Made by a program: the position numbers and the translations under genes. From Bacteroides sp. (GTDB taxonomy: Bacteria; Bacteroidota; Bacteroidia; Bacteroidales; Muribaculaceae): a DNA stretch of 64,000 bases. The stretch covers positions 10,583-74,582 of the forward strand of contig JAAVDA010000017.1 in assembly GCA_014802045.1 (NCBI GenBank), given 5' to 3'. Under the pieces are notes generated by a model. The model saw only the letters and a program-made list of their open reading frames with translations. It did no database searches and was not told where the DNA came from. This document shows, piece by piece, positions 1 through 8,632 of the stretch. Every line of letters begins with the position of its first letter. Position 1 is the first letter of the stretch.

Positions 1-477
1 ATGTTTTTTCTCGGCGTGGCTGTGGGATATTTCCTTGTGTTTCCGCTCACGCTCAGATTTCTTGCCGAATACAAAGTGAGCGAAATGGTGCCCAACCAGA
101 TTTCGCTTGACTCGTATATGGACAACTTTCTTGTGCTTATCCTCGTGATGGGTATCATATTCGAGCTGCCTCTTCTGGCATGGATGCTTGGCCGAATGGG
201 CATACTCACGCGTGAGTTTTTCAAGAAATTCAGGCGCCACGCCATAGCCGGACTTCTCGTTCTGGCGGCTGTGGTTACTCCAACAGGCGATCCATTTACG
301 CTGATGGTCGTGTTTCTGCCCATATATGCACTGTGGGAGATGAGTGCATGGCTTGTGCCGGCCCAGCAACCCGACGATGACAACGACGACGATGCCGGTT
401 CAGACCATCCGGACTCTCCTTCCGACGAAGATTTCGACCGCCTTTACATCCCTGCCTACAAGCGTCACACAGACTGA
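1..477 (+). CDS. tatC: Sec-independent protein translocase TatC, C-terminal part (start lies before the window)
   Basis: Translation FLAEYKVSEMVPNQISLDSYMDNFLVLILVMGIIFELPLLAWMLGRMGILT...VVTPTGDPFTLMVVFLPIYALWE matches the TatC family; too short to be complete. Confidence 0.9.
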   Translation: MFFLGVAVGYFLVFPLTLRFLAEYKVSEMVPNQISLDSYMDNFLVLILVMGIIFELPLLAWMLGRMGILTREFFKKFRRHAIAGLLVLAAVVTPTGDPFTLMVVFLPIYALWEMSAWLVPAQQPDDDNDDDAGSDHPDSPSDEDFDRLYIPAYKRHTD

Positions 478-1208
478 CCTTCGAGCCTATGCGTGGCACT
501 GCATTCCGGACAGTCACATTCATCCGAGCAATCATAATGCACCATATGACTGCCCGAATGGCACTCTTTCACCGTGTGGTCTACTATCACATGCCGGCTT
601 GCCATCGAGGCGATAGTGGTCATCTCGTGCGATACAAGTATCACCGTTACATCCTTTGGCAAAGAGGCTATGATATCATATATGCGGTGTTCGAAATGCT
701 TGTCGAGATAGCTCAGAGGCTCATCGAGCACAAGCACATCGGGCTTAGCCACAAGAGCACGCGCCAGAAGAGTGCGCTGAAACTGTCCGCCCGAGAGTTC
801 GCCGATTGGACTTCCTGACTTTTCTTCAAGTCCTACCGCACGCAGCATTTCAGATGTGCGACGTTCCACTTCTGCACGGTCAGCAACCTTTATTCCAAGC
901 AGACCGGAAGCCACAACATCGCGCACAGAGAGAGGAAAACTTGAGTCTGTCATATTCTTCTGCGGAAGATAGCCTATTGACAGACGCTTCACAGGCTGTC
1001 CGCCACTGAAATATTCCACACTCCCCCCAGTGGGTGCAAGAAGCCGCAAGATTATGCGCAGCAATGTTGTTTTTCCTCCGCCGTTAGGCCCGGTCACAGC
1101 AATAAAGTCGCCCTTTCTCACTTCGAGATTCACATCGGAGAGCACCTTTTTGTGCTCGCGAAGCATGCTCACCCCTCGGAGCCTTATCAGCAAATCTTCA
1201 TTTTCCAT
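465..1208 (-). CDS. Metal (Zn/Mn-type) ABC transporter ATP-binding protein with Cys/His-rich C-terminal tail
   Basis: Walker A GPNGGGKTT, signature LSGGQ, Walker B VLVLDEP; next to a ZnuA-like SBP; start taken at MENEDLL. Confidence 0.85.
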   Translation of the reverse strand: MENEDLLIRLRGVSMLREHKKVLSDVNLEVRKGDFIAVTGPNGGGKTTLLRIILRLLAPTGGSVEYFSGGQPVKRLSIGYLPQKNMTDSSFPLSVRDVVASGLLGIKVADRAEVERRTSEMLRAVGLEEKSGSPIGELSGGQFQRTLLARALVAKPDVLVLDEPLSYLDKHFEHRIYDIIASLPKDVTVILVSHEMTTIASMASRHVIVDHTVKECHSGSHMVHYDCSDECDCPECSATHRLEGQSV

Positions 1209-2097
1209 CTGCAATAACATTATCTGACGATGTGTTGAGCAGTGCATCCACAATCACTTCAAGTTCGGCCTGCCATTCGGGCGAGAGAGGATGAATCACC
1301 TGCTTCACCGCTCCTGTGCGTGCTATGATAGGCTCGGCCTTACCTCCGGCATCCATCTGCGGTTGGATAAAAAACACCTTTGCCCGGTGAGAAGCGGCCT
1401 CATCAAGTTTTTTCTGCATCATAGGGAGGGTCATTTCCTTATTTTCCATGCCCATGGCAATCTGGTTTAGGCCATAATCGCGGGCAAAATAGCTGAGTGA
1501 GGGATGCCATACCAGAAAAGACTCCCCCTTCAGCGGAGCAAGTCTTGAGGCAAAAGATTTGTCAAGAGAATCGAGAGAAGCGTCAAGAGCGCGATAGTTT
1601 TTTTCATAATAGTCGGAGCCGGCCGGGTCTATGGTCTGAAGACCTTTAAGCATATTGGCAGCCATGATACGCGCGTTTTTCACGGAAGACCATGTGTGGG
1701 GATCCACTTCACTCATACCGGGATGATGGTGATGTCCGTGGCTGCCCTCTATCAGGTCAATCCCCTCAGAAGTGTCCACAACCAGTAGCGACTCATTGCC
1801 TGCCACTACCTTCTCAATCAGTGAGTTTTCCCAAGGAAGATGCCCCATGCGCATGAATGCGTCGCTTCTGGCTGCATCGCGAATCACAGACAGAGCCGGG
1901 TCAAAGCTCTCAGGATTGGCATCTCCGGCAAGAAAGGTTCTCACCTCTATCCTGTCGCCACCGATGCGCTCCAACAGCCATTTCTGAGGCTCGATACTTA
2001 CGGTAACTACAGGATGGGTATGCTCCGAGTGTTTGCATCCGGCTATAAAAAAAGCGGCAAGAGAGGCCAGAATAAGGAGTAAGAGACTTTTAATCAT
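1198..2097 (-). CDS. ZnuA-like metal ABC transporter substrate-binding lipoprotein
   Basis: Lipobox FIAGC; His-rich loop HGHHHHPG; DPHTWSSVKNARIMAANM motif typical of ZnuA/TroA family. Confidence 0.88.
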   Translation of the reverse strand: MIKSLLLLILASLAAFFIAGCKHSEHTHPVVTVSIEPQKWLLERIGGDRIEVRTFLAGDANPESFDPALSVIRDAARSDAFMRMGHLPWENSLIEKVVAGNESLLVVDTSEGIDLIEGSHGHHHHPGMSEVDPHTWSSVKNARIMAANMLKGLQTIDPAGSDYYEKNYRALDASLDSLDKSFASRLAPLKGESFLVWHPSLSYFARDYGLNQIAMGMENKEMTLPMMQKKLDEAASHRAKVFFIQPQMDAGGKAEPIIARTGAVKQVIHPLSPEWQAELEVIVDALLNTSSDNVIADGK

Positions 2098-3070
2098 TGG
2101 TTGAAGTTATTTCAGATTCATTATTTACCGCACCATACACCCGGGCATGAAGCGTTGACGCCACTTTATTTAGATTAAGATCTGCAGAGGTGGCCATAAG
2201 CATCAAGCTTACGGAAGGTAGACCGGGAGCATAAGGTGGCTGAACATAGCTGAAGTCAGGAAAAGCTATAAATCCACAACGCTTGTAGAAACCGATTCTT
2301 CTTCGCGCAAGCGGGCCATCAGACTCCGGCTCAACCTCAAGCACCACAGGATTTGACTGCTTTTTCACAAACTCCTTGAGAATTCGCGCTCCAACACCTT
2401 TGCCTCTGCAGCTACTGTCTATGGCAAAATGCTCTATATAGGTGAACTCAGGAAAAGCCCAGGCGGTAATAAGTCCGGCAGGGCGCTTACCATAATTCAC
2501 TATGTAAAAACCAAACGGGCCCCCAACGCTATCGGTGAGCCGCATCAACTCATGCCACGGACGGCGCTCCTCTTCAGGAAAAGAGGAGAGATATATTTTT
2601 TTCACACAGTCAATCCGTGAAGAATATCCGGTGGCGCAATCTAACACCACTTCTTCCGGTTCGTGCCGCCACACAGACTGCCATCCGGGCCAGACATACA
2701 CCAACCATGCACCAAACGCAGCTCCGATGGTATCGGCAATGAAATCAAGCCAATCGGCCGAACGTCCCAATTCCATTAAATGCTGAAGAATTTCGACAAT
2801 TCCTCCGAATAAAGAAGAAATAATCATGGCTCCAATCGCTGCTAAAGGCCGGGGGACCATATGGTGCGCCCTGCAGCGGTCAAAGAGAATAGCTCCGGCA
2901 AGAGTGGCGAACATTATGAAATGAACCACCTTGTCACTATGTGGAAACAGGTGGATATGGTCGCTCGGCAACGGATTAGGCACAAGAGTGAAGTAACACA
3001 CCGCAAGAGTCACTGCAAGTGTGAAGAAATATGGAGGAGCTTTGAATATATATTTACGAATTTTGTCCAT
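2090..3070 (-). CDS. VanZ-like membrane domain fused to GNAT N-acetyltransferase domain
   Basis: N-terminal VanZ-like TM region (SDKVVHFIMFATLAGAIL...DWLDFIADTIGAAFGA) followed by GNAT-like IEHFAIDSSCRGKGVGARILKEF. Confidence 0.75.
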   Translation of the reverse strand: MDKIRKYIFKAPPYFFTLAVTLAVCYFTLVPNPLPSDHIHLFPHSDKVVHFIMFATLAGAILFDRCRAHHMVPRPLAAIGAMIISSLFGGIVEILQHLMELGRSADWLDFIADTIGAAFGAWLVYVWPGWQSVWRHEPEEVVLDCATGYSSRIDCVKKIYLSSFPEEERRPWHELMRLTDSVGGPFGFYIVNYGKRPAGLITAWAFPEFTYIEHFAIDSSCRGKGVGARILKEFVKKQSNPVVLEVEPESDGPLARRRIGFYKRCGFIAFPDFSYVQPPYAPGLPSVSLMLMATSADLNLNKVASTLHARVYGAVNNESEITSTND

Positions 3071-3199
3071 TTTCCGGCAAAAATACTTAACTATGTTTCA
3101 ATATGCAACAAAAAGCACCATATAAAACGCTCGGATATTACATTTTTTGACTAATTTTGTGCGAAATATAGCAATCATTCACATACACTTAACGTACTA

Positions 3200-4564
3200 A
3201 TGTCAAAAAAACCACAGTTCGCATCTAAAATCGGACTAATTGCTGCTACTGTAGGCTCAGCCGTAGGGCTCGGCAATGTGTGGAGGTTTCCCGCCGAAGC
3301 GCAGGCCAACGGTGGAGCGGCTTTCCTTATTATATATATCTTATGTGTGTTTCTGCTCGGCGTACCGGTAATGGTGACGGAGTTTGCACTGGGTCGCTCA
3401 GGACGTAGCGACGCAGTTGGCTCTTTCAAAAACCTCGGAGCAAAGAAATTCTGGTGGGGAGTGGGCGGTCTTGCCATTCTGGCAAGCTATATGATTTTAT
3501 GGTTCTATATGGTTGTGGCCGGTTGGACATTCGAATATCTGTGGCAATCGGCCACCGGTGCGCTTTACTCACCTGTAGCAGGTGACAGCGGCGATCTGTC
3601 GGCCCGTTTCGCCATAAAGATGAAAGAGTTTATCACTCAGGGATGGAATCCGCTCATCAACACATATATTATTATAGTGCTCAATATCGCGGTGCTTATC
3701 GGTGGTGTGCAGAAAGGCATCGAACGGCTCTCAAATGTGCTTATGCCGCTGCTATTCCTCATTCTCGTGATTTTCTGCTGCGTATCGCTCTCACTGCCCG
3801 GTGCACCTGAAGGTCTTGAATTCTTCCTGAGTCCCGATTTCTCTAAAATCACCCCCGGGGTGATGCTCAATGCTCTCGGTCAGGCATTCTTCTCATTAAG
3901 TCTCGGCATGGGTATTCTCGTGACTTACTCCTCCTACTTCCCTAAAAACACTCGTCTTACACGTACCGCCGTCACTGTGTCGCTGCTCGACCTGCTTGTG
4001 GCCGTGATGATGGGTATTATAATCTTTCCAGCCGTCACTACATTTCATCTTGAGGGAGAAGGCATGCGAGGTGCCACTCTCGTTTTCATCACCCTCCCTG
4101 AAGTTTTCGCTCAGATGGATTGGACCAGATTCTGGTCATCGCTGTTTTTCCTTCTTCTTACAGTGGCGGCCGTCACCTCTACGATTTCTCTTGCCGAGGT
4201 GATAGTTGCGTTTCTTCAAGACCGTTTCGGGTTTGCACGCCTCAAGGCCGTGTTTACCGCCCTGCTTCCTCTGTTTTTGTTCAGCACCATCTGTTCGCTC
4301 TCGCAAGGACCGCTTGACTACATCCAAATCTTCGGCCGCAATATCTTTGATTTTCTAGACAACCTTGCCACCAACATTTTCCTCCCCGTAGTGGCTCTGC
4401 TGATGTGTGTGTATATGGGATGGTTCGCACCACACAATCTTCTCAAAGACCAGTTGTCAAATTACGGCACCATCTCTACTCGACTTTATAAACCGCTGAT
4501 ATTCATAATCCGCTATATTGCACCCGCGTTAATCGCGCTTGTGCTTATCCCGGCTTTGTTGTAA
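3200..4564 (+). CDS. Sodium:neurotransmitter symporter (SNF) family transporter
   Basis: KIGLIAATVGSAVGLGNVWRFPAEAQANGGAAFLIIY signature; ~12 TM. Confidence 0.92.
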   Translation: MSKKPQFASKIGLIAATVGSAVGLGNVWRFPAEAQANGGAAFLIIYILCVFLLGVPVMVTEFALGRSGRSDAVGSFKNLGAKKFWWGVGGLAILASYMILWFYMVVAGWTFEYLWQSATGALYSPVAGDSGDLSARFAIKMKEFITQGWNPLINTYIIIVLNIAVLIGGVQKGIERLSNVLMPLLFLILVIFCCVSLSLPGAPEGLEFFLSPDFSKITPGVMLNALGQAFFSLSLGMGILVTYSSYFPKNTRLTRTAVTVSLLDLLVAVMMGIIIFPAVTTFHLEGEGMRGATLVFITLPEVFAQMDWTRFWSSLFFLLLTVAAVTSTISLAEVIVAFLQDRFGFARLKAVFTALLPLFLFSTICSLSQGPLDYIQIFGRNIFDFLDNLATNIFLPVVALLMCVYMGWFAPHNLLKDQLSNYGTISTRLYKPLIFIIRYIAPALIALVLIPALL

Positions 4565-4863
4565 TGGCTGTCGATTTCACATCCGGCGAAAGGAGAGGAC
4601 TCATTGCGCTGCTTGCCCTTCTGGCCGCAGTGCTTTGTTTCTGCCTTATCGTGAGGATGTGTGACACATCCGGTCAGCATGAAGCAGTGAAGTTTCAGGC
4701 CGACACATCTAAGGCCGACACGGTCACAACTCAGTCAGACGACACTACCGCCACATATTATTCCATACAATCACGACGAACAGGCAAATCAAAAAACAGA
4801 AAGACGAAAATTCAACGTCCCGACGGACCGCAGCGTAGTTTTCTCGACGAGCCAGTTGAGTGA
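4564..4863 (+). CDS. Small single-TM hypothetical protein between two SNF transporters
   Basis: ORF starts at the last base of the preceding CDS; one N-terminal hydrophobic segment, polar tail. Confidence 0.6.
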   Translation: MAVDFTSGERRGLIALLALLAAVLCFCLIVRMCDTSGQHEAVKFQADTSKADTVTTQSDDTTATYYSIQSRRTGKSKNRKTKIQRPDGPQRSFLDEPVE

Positions 4864-4887
4864 TAGACTAATTCACATCATCTTCAC

Positions 4888-6258
4888 ATGTCCACATCTG
4901 AAAAGAGCAAAAAAACACGCGTACAGTTTGCCACCCGACTCGGTGTTATAGCCACCACTGTAGGTTCAGCCGTTGGCCTCGGCAACATATGGCGTTTCCC
5001 CTATGAAGCCGGCACTCATGGCGGCGGAGCTTTCATGCTCTGCTATATCTTTTTTATCTTTATCATCGGAGTTCCGGTGATATGTGCAGAGTTTCTGATG
5101 GGTAGAGGCACAAGAAGCAATATCTTCGGAGCCTATCGCAAGCTCGCTCCTAAAGGGAAATGGTTTTATGCCGGATATATGGGAATTCTTGCGTCGATAC
5201 TGATTCTGAGTTTCTATTCGGTTGTGGCTGGCTGGACTCTCGAATATTTCGTGCAGTCTGTCAGCGGCTCTCTCGACCTTGCCTCAATGGAAGAATATCA
5301 CGCTCGATTCGATGAGTTTTCCACCGGCAATTGGCGCCCGGTGCTTTGGACTCTTATATTTCTCACTCTCAATTTCCTTATTCTTGTGAGAGGCGTCACC
5401 AAGGGGATAGAGCGAATGAGCAATATACTCATGCCGGTACTTTTCGTAATCCTCCTTATTTTCTGCATCAACTCGCTAACCCTGCCTGGTGCCGGCGAAG
5501 GTCTACGTTTTCTCTTCCACCCTGATTTTTCAAAGATAGATTCAGGAGTGATGCTCGGGGCCATGGGACAGGCATTCTTCTCCCTTAGCCTCGGTCTCGG
5601 ATGTATGACCACCTACGCCTCATATTTTAGCGATTCAACCCGGCTTGCGAAGAGTGCCGTTATCACAGCCTCTCTCGACACCGCTGTGGCATTTCTTGCC
5701 GGAATCGTAATTTTCCCGGCCGTGTTTACCTTCGGATTCTCTCCTGCCGCCGGGCCGACACTGGTGTTTGAAGTGCTTCCCTCCATCTTCCATTCCCTGC
5801 CTCTCGGCGCTGTGTGGTCAAGCCTGTTTTTCTTCCTCCTGCTCCTTGCATCGCTCACCTCCACAATCTCTATGAGTGAGATTTCGATAGCCTTCTTTGT
5901 TGAGGAAAAGAAAATGTCAAGGCGCTCGGCCACTGTGCTCAACACCGGTTTGGCCGCTGTGTTTGGAGTGCTCTGCGCTCTGAGTTTCGGGTGTCTGGGC
6001 GACTTTAAGCTGTTTGGGCTCACGGTGTTCAATCTTTTTGATTATGTCTCTTCAAACATACTGCTCCCTATCGGCGGCATGATTACATCAATATTTGTAG
6101 GATGGTTCGTTGACCGCCGTTTTGTGCGCGACCAACTCACCGATTTCGGATCTTTCCGCCTGAAAATGCTTGGAGTGATAGTGTTCTGCCTTCGCTATGT
6201 GGCCCCGGTATGCATCCTGCTGGTATTTCTCAATTCTATCGGTCTGATCCAGCTCTAA
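4888..6258 (+). CDS. Sodium:neurotransmitter symporter (SNF) family transporter, second paralogue
   Basis: RLGVIATTVGSAVGLGNIWRFPYEAGTHGGGAFMLCY; aligns along its length with 3200..4564. Confidence 0.92.
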   Translation: MSTSEKSKKTRVQFATRLGVIATTVGSAVGLGNIWRFPYEAGTHGGGAFMLCYIFFIFIIGVPVICAEFLMGRGTRSNIFGAYRKLAPKGKWFYAGYMGILASILILSFYSVVAGWTLEYFVQSVSGSLDLASMEEYHARFDEFSTGNWRPVLWTLIFLTLNFLILVRGVTKGIERMSNILMPVLFVILLIFCINSLTLPGAGEGLRFLFHPDFSKIDSGVMLGAMGQAFFSLSLGLGCMTTYASYFSDSTRLAKSAVITASLDTAVAFLAGIVIFPAVFTFGFSPAAGPTLVFEVLPSIFHSLPLGAVWSSLFFFLLLLASLTSTISMSEISIAFFVEEKKMSRRSATVLNTGLAAVFGVLCALSFGCLGDFKLFGLTVFNLFDYVSSNILLPIGGMITSIFVGWFVDRRFVRDQLTDFGSFRLKMLGVIVFCLRYVAPVCILLVFLNSIGLIQL

Positions 6259-6263
6259 GTTTT

Positions 6264-6295
6264 TTTGCTAATCTACCGCATTCTTCCTAACTTCG
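6264..6295 (+). promoter_or_regulatory. Bacteroidetes-type promoter upstream of leader element copy 1 and folP
   Basis: TTTG-N20-TAACTTCG (consensus TTTG-N19/20-TAnnTTTG, one mismatch). Confidence 0.5.
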
Positions 6296-6305
6296 CATAA
6301 AATAA

Positions 6306-6465
6306 GTAAGTCATGAAAATCAGTTTATACTATCTTACGCGCCGTCATAACACTCTTCCGGCTTAATCATCAGTCATGATGGAGCCCCTTTACTCCCTCC
6401 TCGCAAGTACAGATCTTATAAATGACACCATCGTATCATATTATAAACTAATTTACAAGACTTAC
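6306..6465 (+). repeat. Copy 1 of dispersed ~160-nt element with imperfect terminal inverted repeats
   Basis: Ends GTAAGTCATGAAAATCAGTTTATACTAT / reverse complement of right end GTAAGTCTTGTAAATTAGTTTATAATAT; roughly 80% identical by eye to 55177..55335. Confidence 0.8.
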
Positions 6466-6482
6466 ATAAAACTTACCTGATA

Positions 6483-7334
6483 TTGACACCTTTCTCTCTT
6501 AATATCCACGGGAGCCTGCTCGAAATCACCAGGCCGCAGGTAATGGCCATCATAAATGCCACTCCCGACTCTTTTCACTCCCCGTCGCGCCACACTGCGG
6601 CCGGAAGCGTAGGAGCGACTGCCGAACGGTTTATATCCGAGGGGGCCGACATTATAGATGTGGGCGCCTATTCATCGCGTCCGGGAGCCGATGATGTGTC
6701 TGAGCAAGAAGAGATGACCCGGCTGCGCACCGCTTTGAGAGAAATCCGCGCGGTTGATTCGCATATACCTGTGTCTGTCGATACTTTCCGCTCAGCTGTG
6801 GCTCGTATGGCGGTTGAGGAATTCGGAGCCGACATAATCAACGATATTTCCGGTGGAGATATGGATGAGGAGATGTTTGGCACCGTAGCTTCTCTCCATG
6901 TGCCATACGTGCTGATGCACATGCGCGGCACACCCGCCACCATGCAGCATCTCACCGATTATGCCGATGGAGATGTGACCGGAGGAGTGATTTCCGAACT
7001 CTCAGCCAAAATCAGACGTCTCCACCTGCTTGGCGTGAGCGACGTGATTATAGACCCCGGGCTGGGTTTTGCTAAGACTACCTCACAAAACTTCACTCTT
7101 CTGCGCCAGCTTCCACTCCTCACCGAGGCATTCGGACTCCCGATTCTCATCGGCCTATCGAGAAAATCTATGCTCACCCGCACCCTGTCAATCACACCTG
7201 CAGAAGCCCTCGAAGCCACTGTGGCGGCCGATATGATAGCTCTGATGCAAGGAGCCTCCATATTGCGGGTGCATGACCCACTCCCCTGCCGCCAGAGTGT
7301 GGAGCTCTTCACAACTACATTTTCCAACACCTGA
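6483..7334 (+). CDS. folP: Dihydropteroate synthase
   Basis: MAIINATPDSF, DIIDVGAYSSRPGA, DIINDISGG, DPGLGFAKT motifs; TTG start. Confidence 0.93.
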   Translation: MTPFSLNIHGSLLEITRPQVMAIINATPDSFHSPSRHTAAGSVGATAERFISEGADIIDVGAYSSRPGADDVSEQEEMTRLRTALREIRAVDSHIPVSVDTFRSAVARMAVEEFGADIINDISGGDMDEEMFGTVASLHVPYVLMHMRGTPATMQHLTDYADGDVTGGVISELSAKIRRLHLLGVSDVIIDPGLGFAKTTSQNFTLLRQLPLLTEAFGLPILIGLSRKSMLTRTLSITPAEALEATVAADMIALMQGASILRVHDPLPCRQSVELFTTTFSNT

Positions 7335-7344
7335 ATCACTAAAA

Positions 7345-8124
7345 ATGGAATCTTTCGGAATTCGCGACGCTCTTGATATAGCCATCGCAGCTCTGCTACT
7401 TTTCTATCTCTACAGGATAATGAAAGAGTCGGGCACCATAAATATCTTTTTCGGTGTGCTGGCCTTTATTGTCGTATGGGTTTTCGCTTCACAGATTCTT
7501 GAGATGAAGCTCATCGGCACGATTCTCGACAAATTCATGAGCATCGGCCTTCTTGTCCTCGTGGTTCTGTTTCAAGACCAGATAAAACGTTTTCTCGTGG
7601 AACTTGGCGACCACAAGCGATGGCGGTTTCTGAAGAATCTTTTCCATCACTCCCACGGGCGCCACGAGGATTCGTCTCGACAATATGTTCTTCCGGTGGT
7701 CTACGCCTGCATGAACATGGCCAAGACCAAAACAGGAGCCCTGATAGTGATTCAGCAAGACATTAGTCTTGAAAACTACGAGAAATCCGGCGACATCATC
7801 GATGCACTCATCAATTCGCGACTCATCGAAAACATATTTTTCAAAAATTCCCCTCTCCACGACGGAGCCATGATTATAGCACATGACCGAATTAAATCGG
7901 CCGGATGCATTCTGCCTGTAAGCCATGACCGCAATGTGCCGAGAGCTCTCGGTCTGCGCCACCGCTCAGCTCTGGGCATCTCTCAGGCCACAGATGCATT
8001 TGCAATAGTGGTCAGCGAGGAGACAGGTGGAATTTCAGTGGCCCACAGAGGTGTTTTGACCACTCGGCTGTCATCGGCCGACCTCGAACACCGTCTCTCG
8101 GAAGTTTTTCATAACGATAAGTAG
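7345..8124 (+). CDS. cdaA: Diadenylate cyclase (CdaA/YbbP family)
   Basis: N-terminal TM segments followed by DAC domain with LHDGAMII and LGLRHRSALGISQATDA. Confidence 0.92.
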   Translation: MESFGIRDALDIAIAALLLFYLYRIMKESGTINIFFGVLAFIVVWVFASQILEMKLIGTILDKFMSIGLLVLVVLFQDQIKRFLVELGDHKRWRFLKNLFHHSHGRHEDSSRQYVLPVVYACMNMAKTKTGALIVIQQDISLENYEKSGDIIDALINSRLIENIFFKNSPLHDGAMIIAHDRIKSAGCILPVSHDRNVPRALGLRHRSALGISQATDAFAIVVSEETGGISVAHRGVLTTRLSSADLEHRLSEVFHNDK

Positions 8125-8161
8125 TTTTTTTGCACAAAAAAAACATAACTTTGCAATCGCA

Positions 8162-8596
8162 ATGGATCAGAATGTAAAACGCACCATCCTCGACAAACGC
8201 TATCTCCGCATGGCAACCATATGGGCAGAAAATTCCTACTGCACACGCCGTCAGGTGGGAGCCCTTCTTGTCAAGAATCAGATGATAATTTCCGACGGAT
8301 TCAACGGCACCCCCGCCGGATTTGAAAACGTGTGTGAAGACCCCTCGGGAGCCACTAAGCCCTATGTGCTCCATGCCGAGGCCAATGCTATAACAAAAGT
8401 GGCCCGAAGCAACAATTCCAGCGACGGGTCTACCCTCTATGTCACGGCATCTCCCTGCATGGAGTGTGCGAAACTGATTATACAGGCCGGAATAAAAAGG
8501 GTGGTGTTCAACGAACTCTACCGTCTGGCCGACGGAATAGACCTGCTCCGCAGAGCCGGTATAGAAGTGGTGCATATCCCTGAAATTTCAGAATAA
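8162..8596 (+). CDS. dCMP/cytidine deaminase family protein (ComEB-like)
   Basis: HAEANAI and SPCMECAKLIIQAGI zinc-binding motifs. Confidence 0.92.
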   Translation: MDQNVKRTILDKRYLRMATIWAENSYCTRRQVGALLVKNQMIISDGFNGTPAGFENVCEDPSGATKPYVLHAEANAITKVARSNNSSDGSTLYVTASPCMECAKLIIQAGIKRVVFNELYRLADGIDLLRRAGIEVVHIPEISE

Positions 8597-8632
8597 CCTT
8601 GTCAATTGAGTTACCTCAACCTTTAGACTAAA

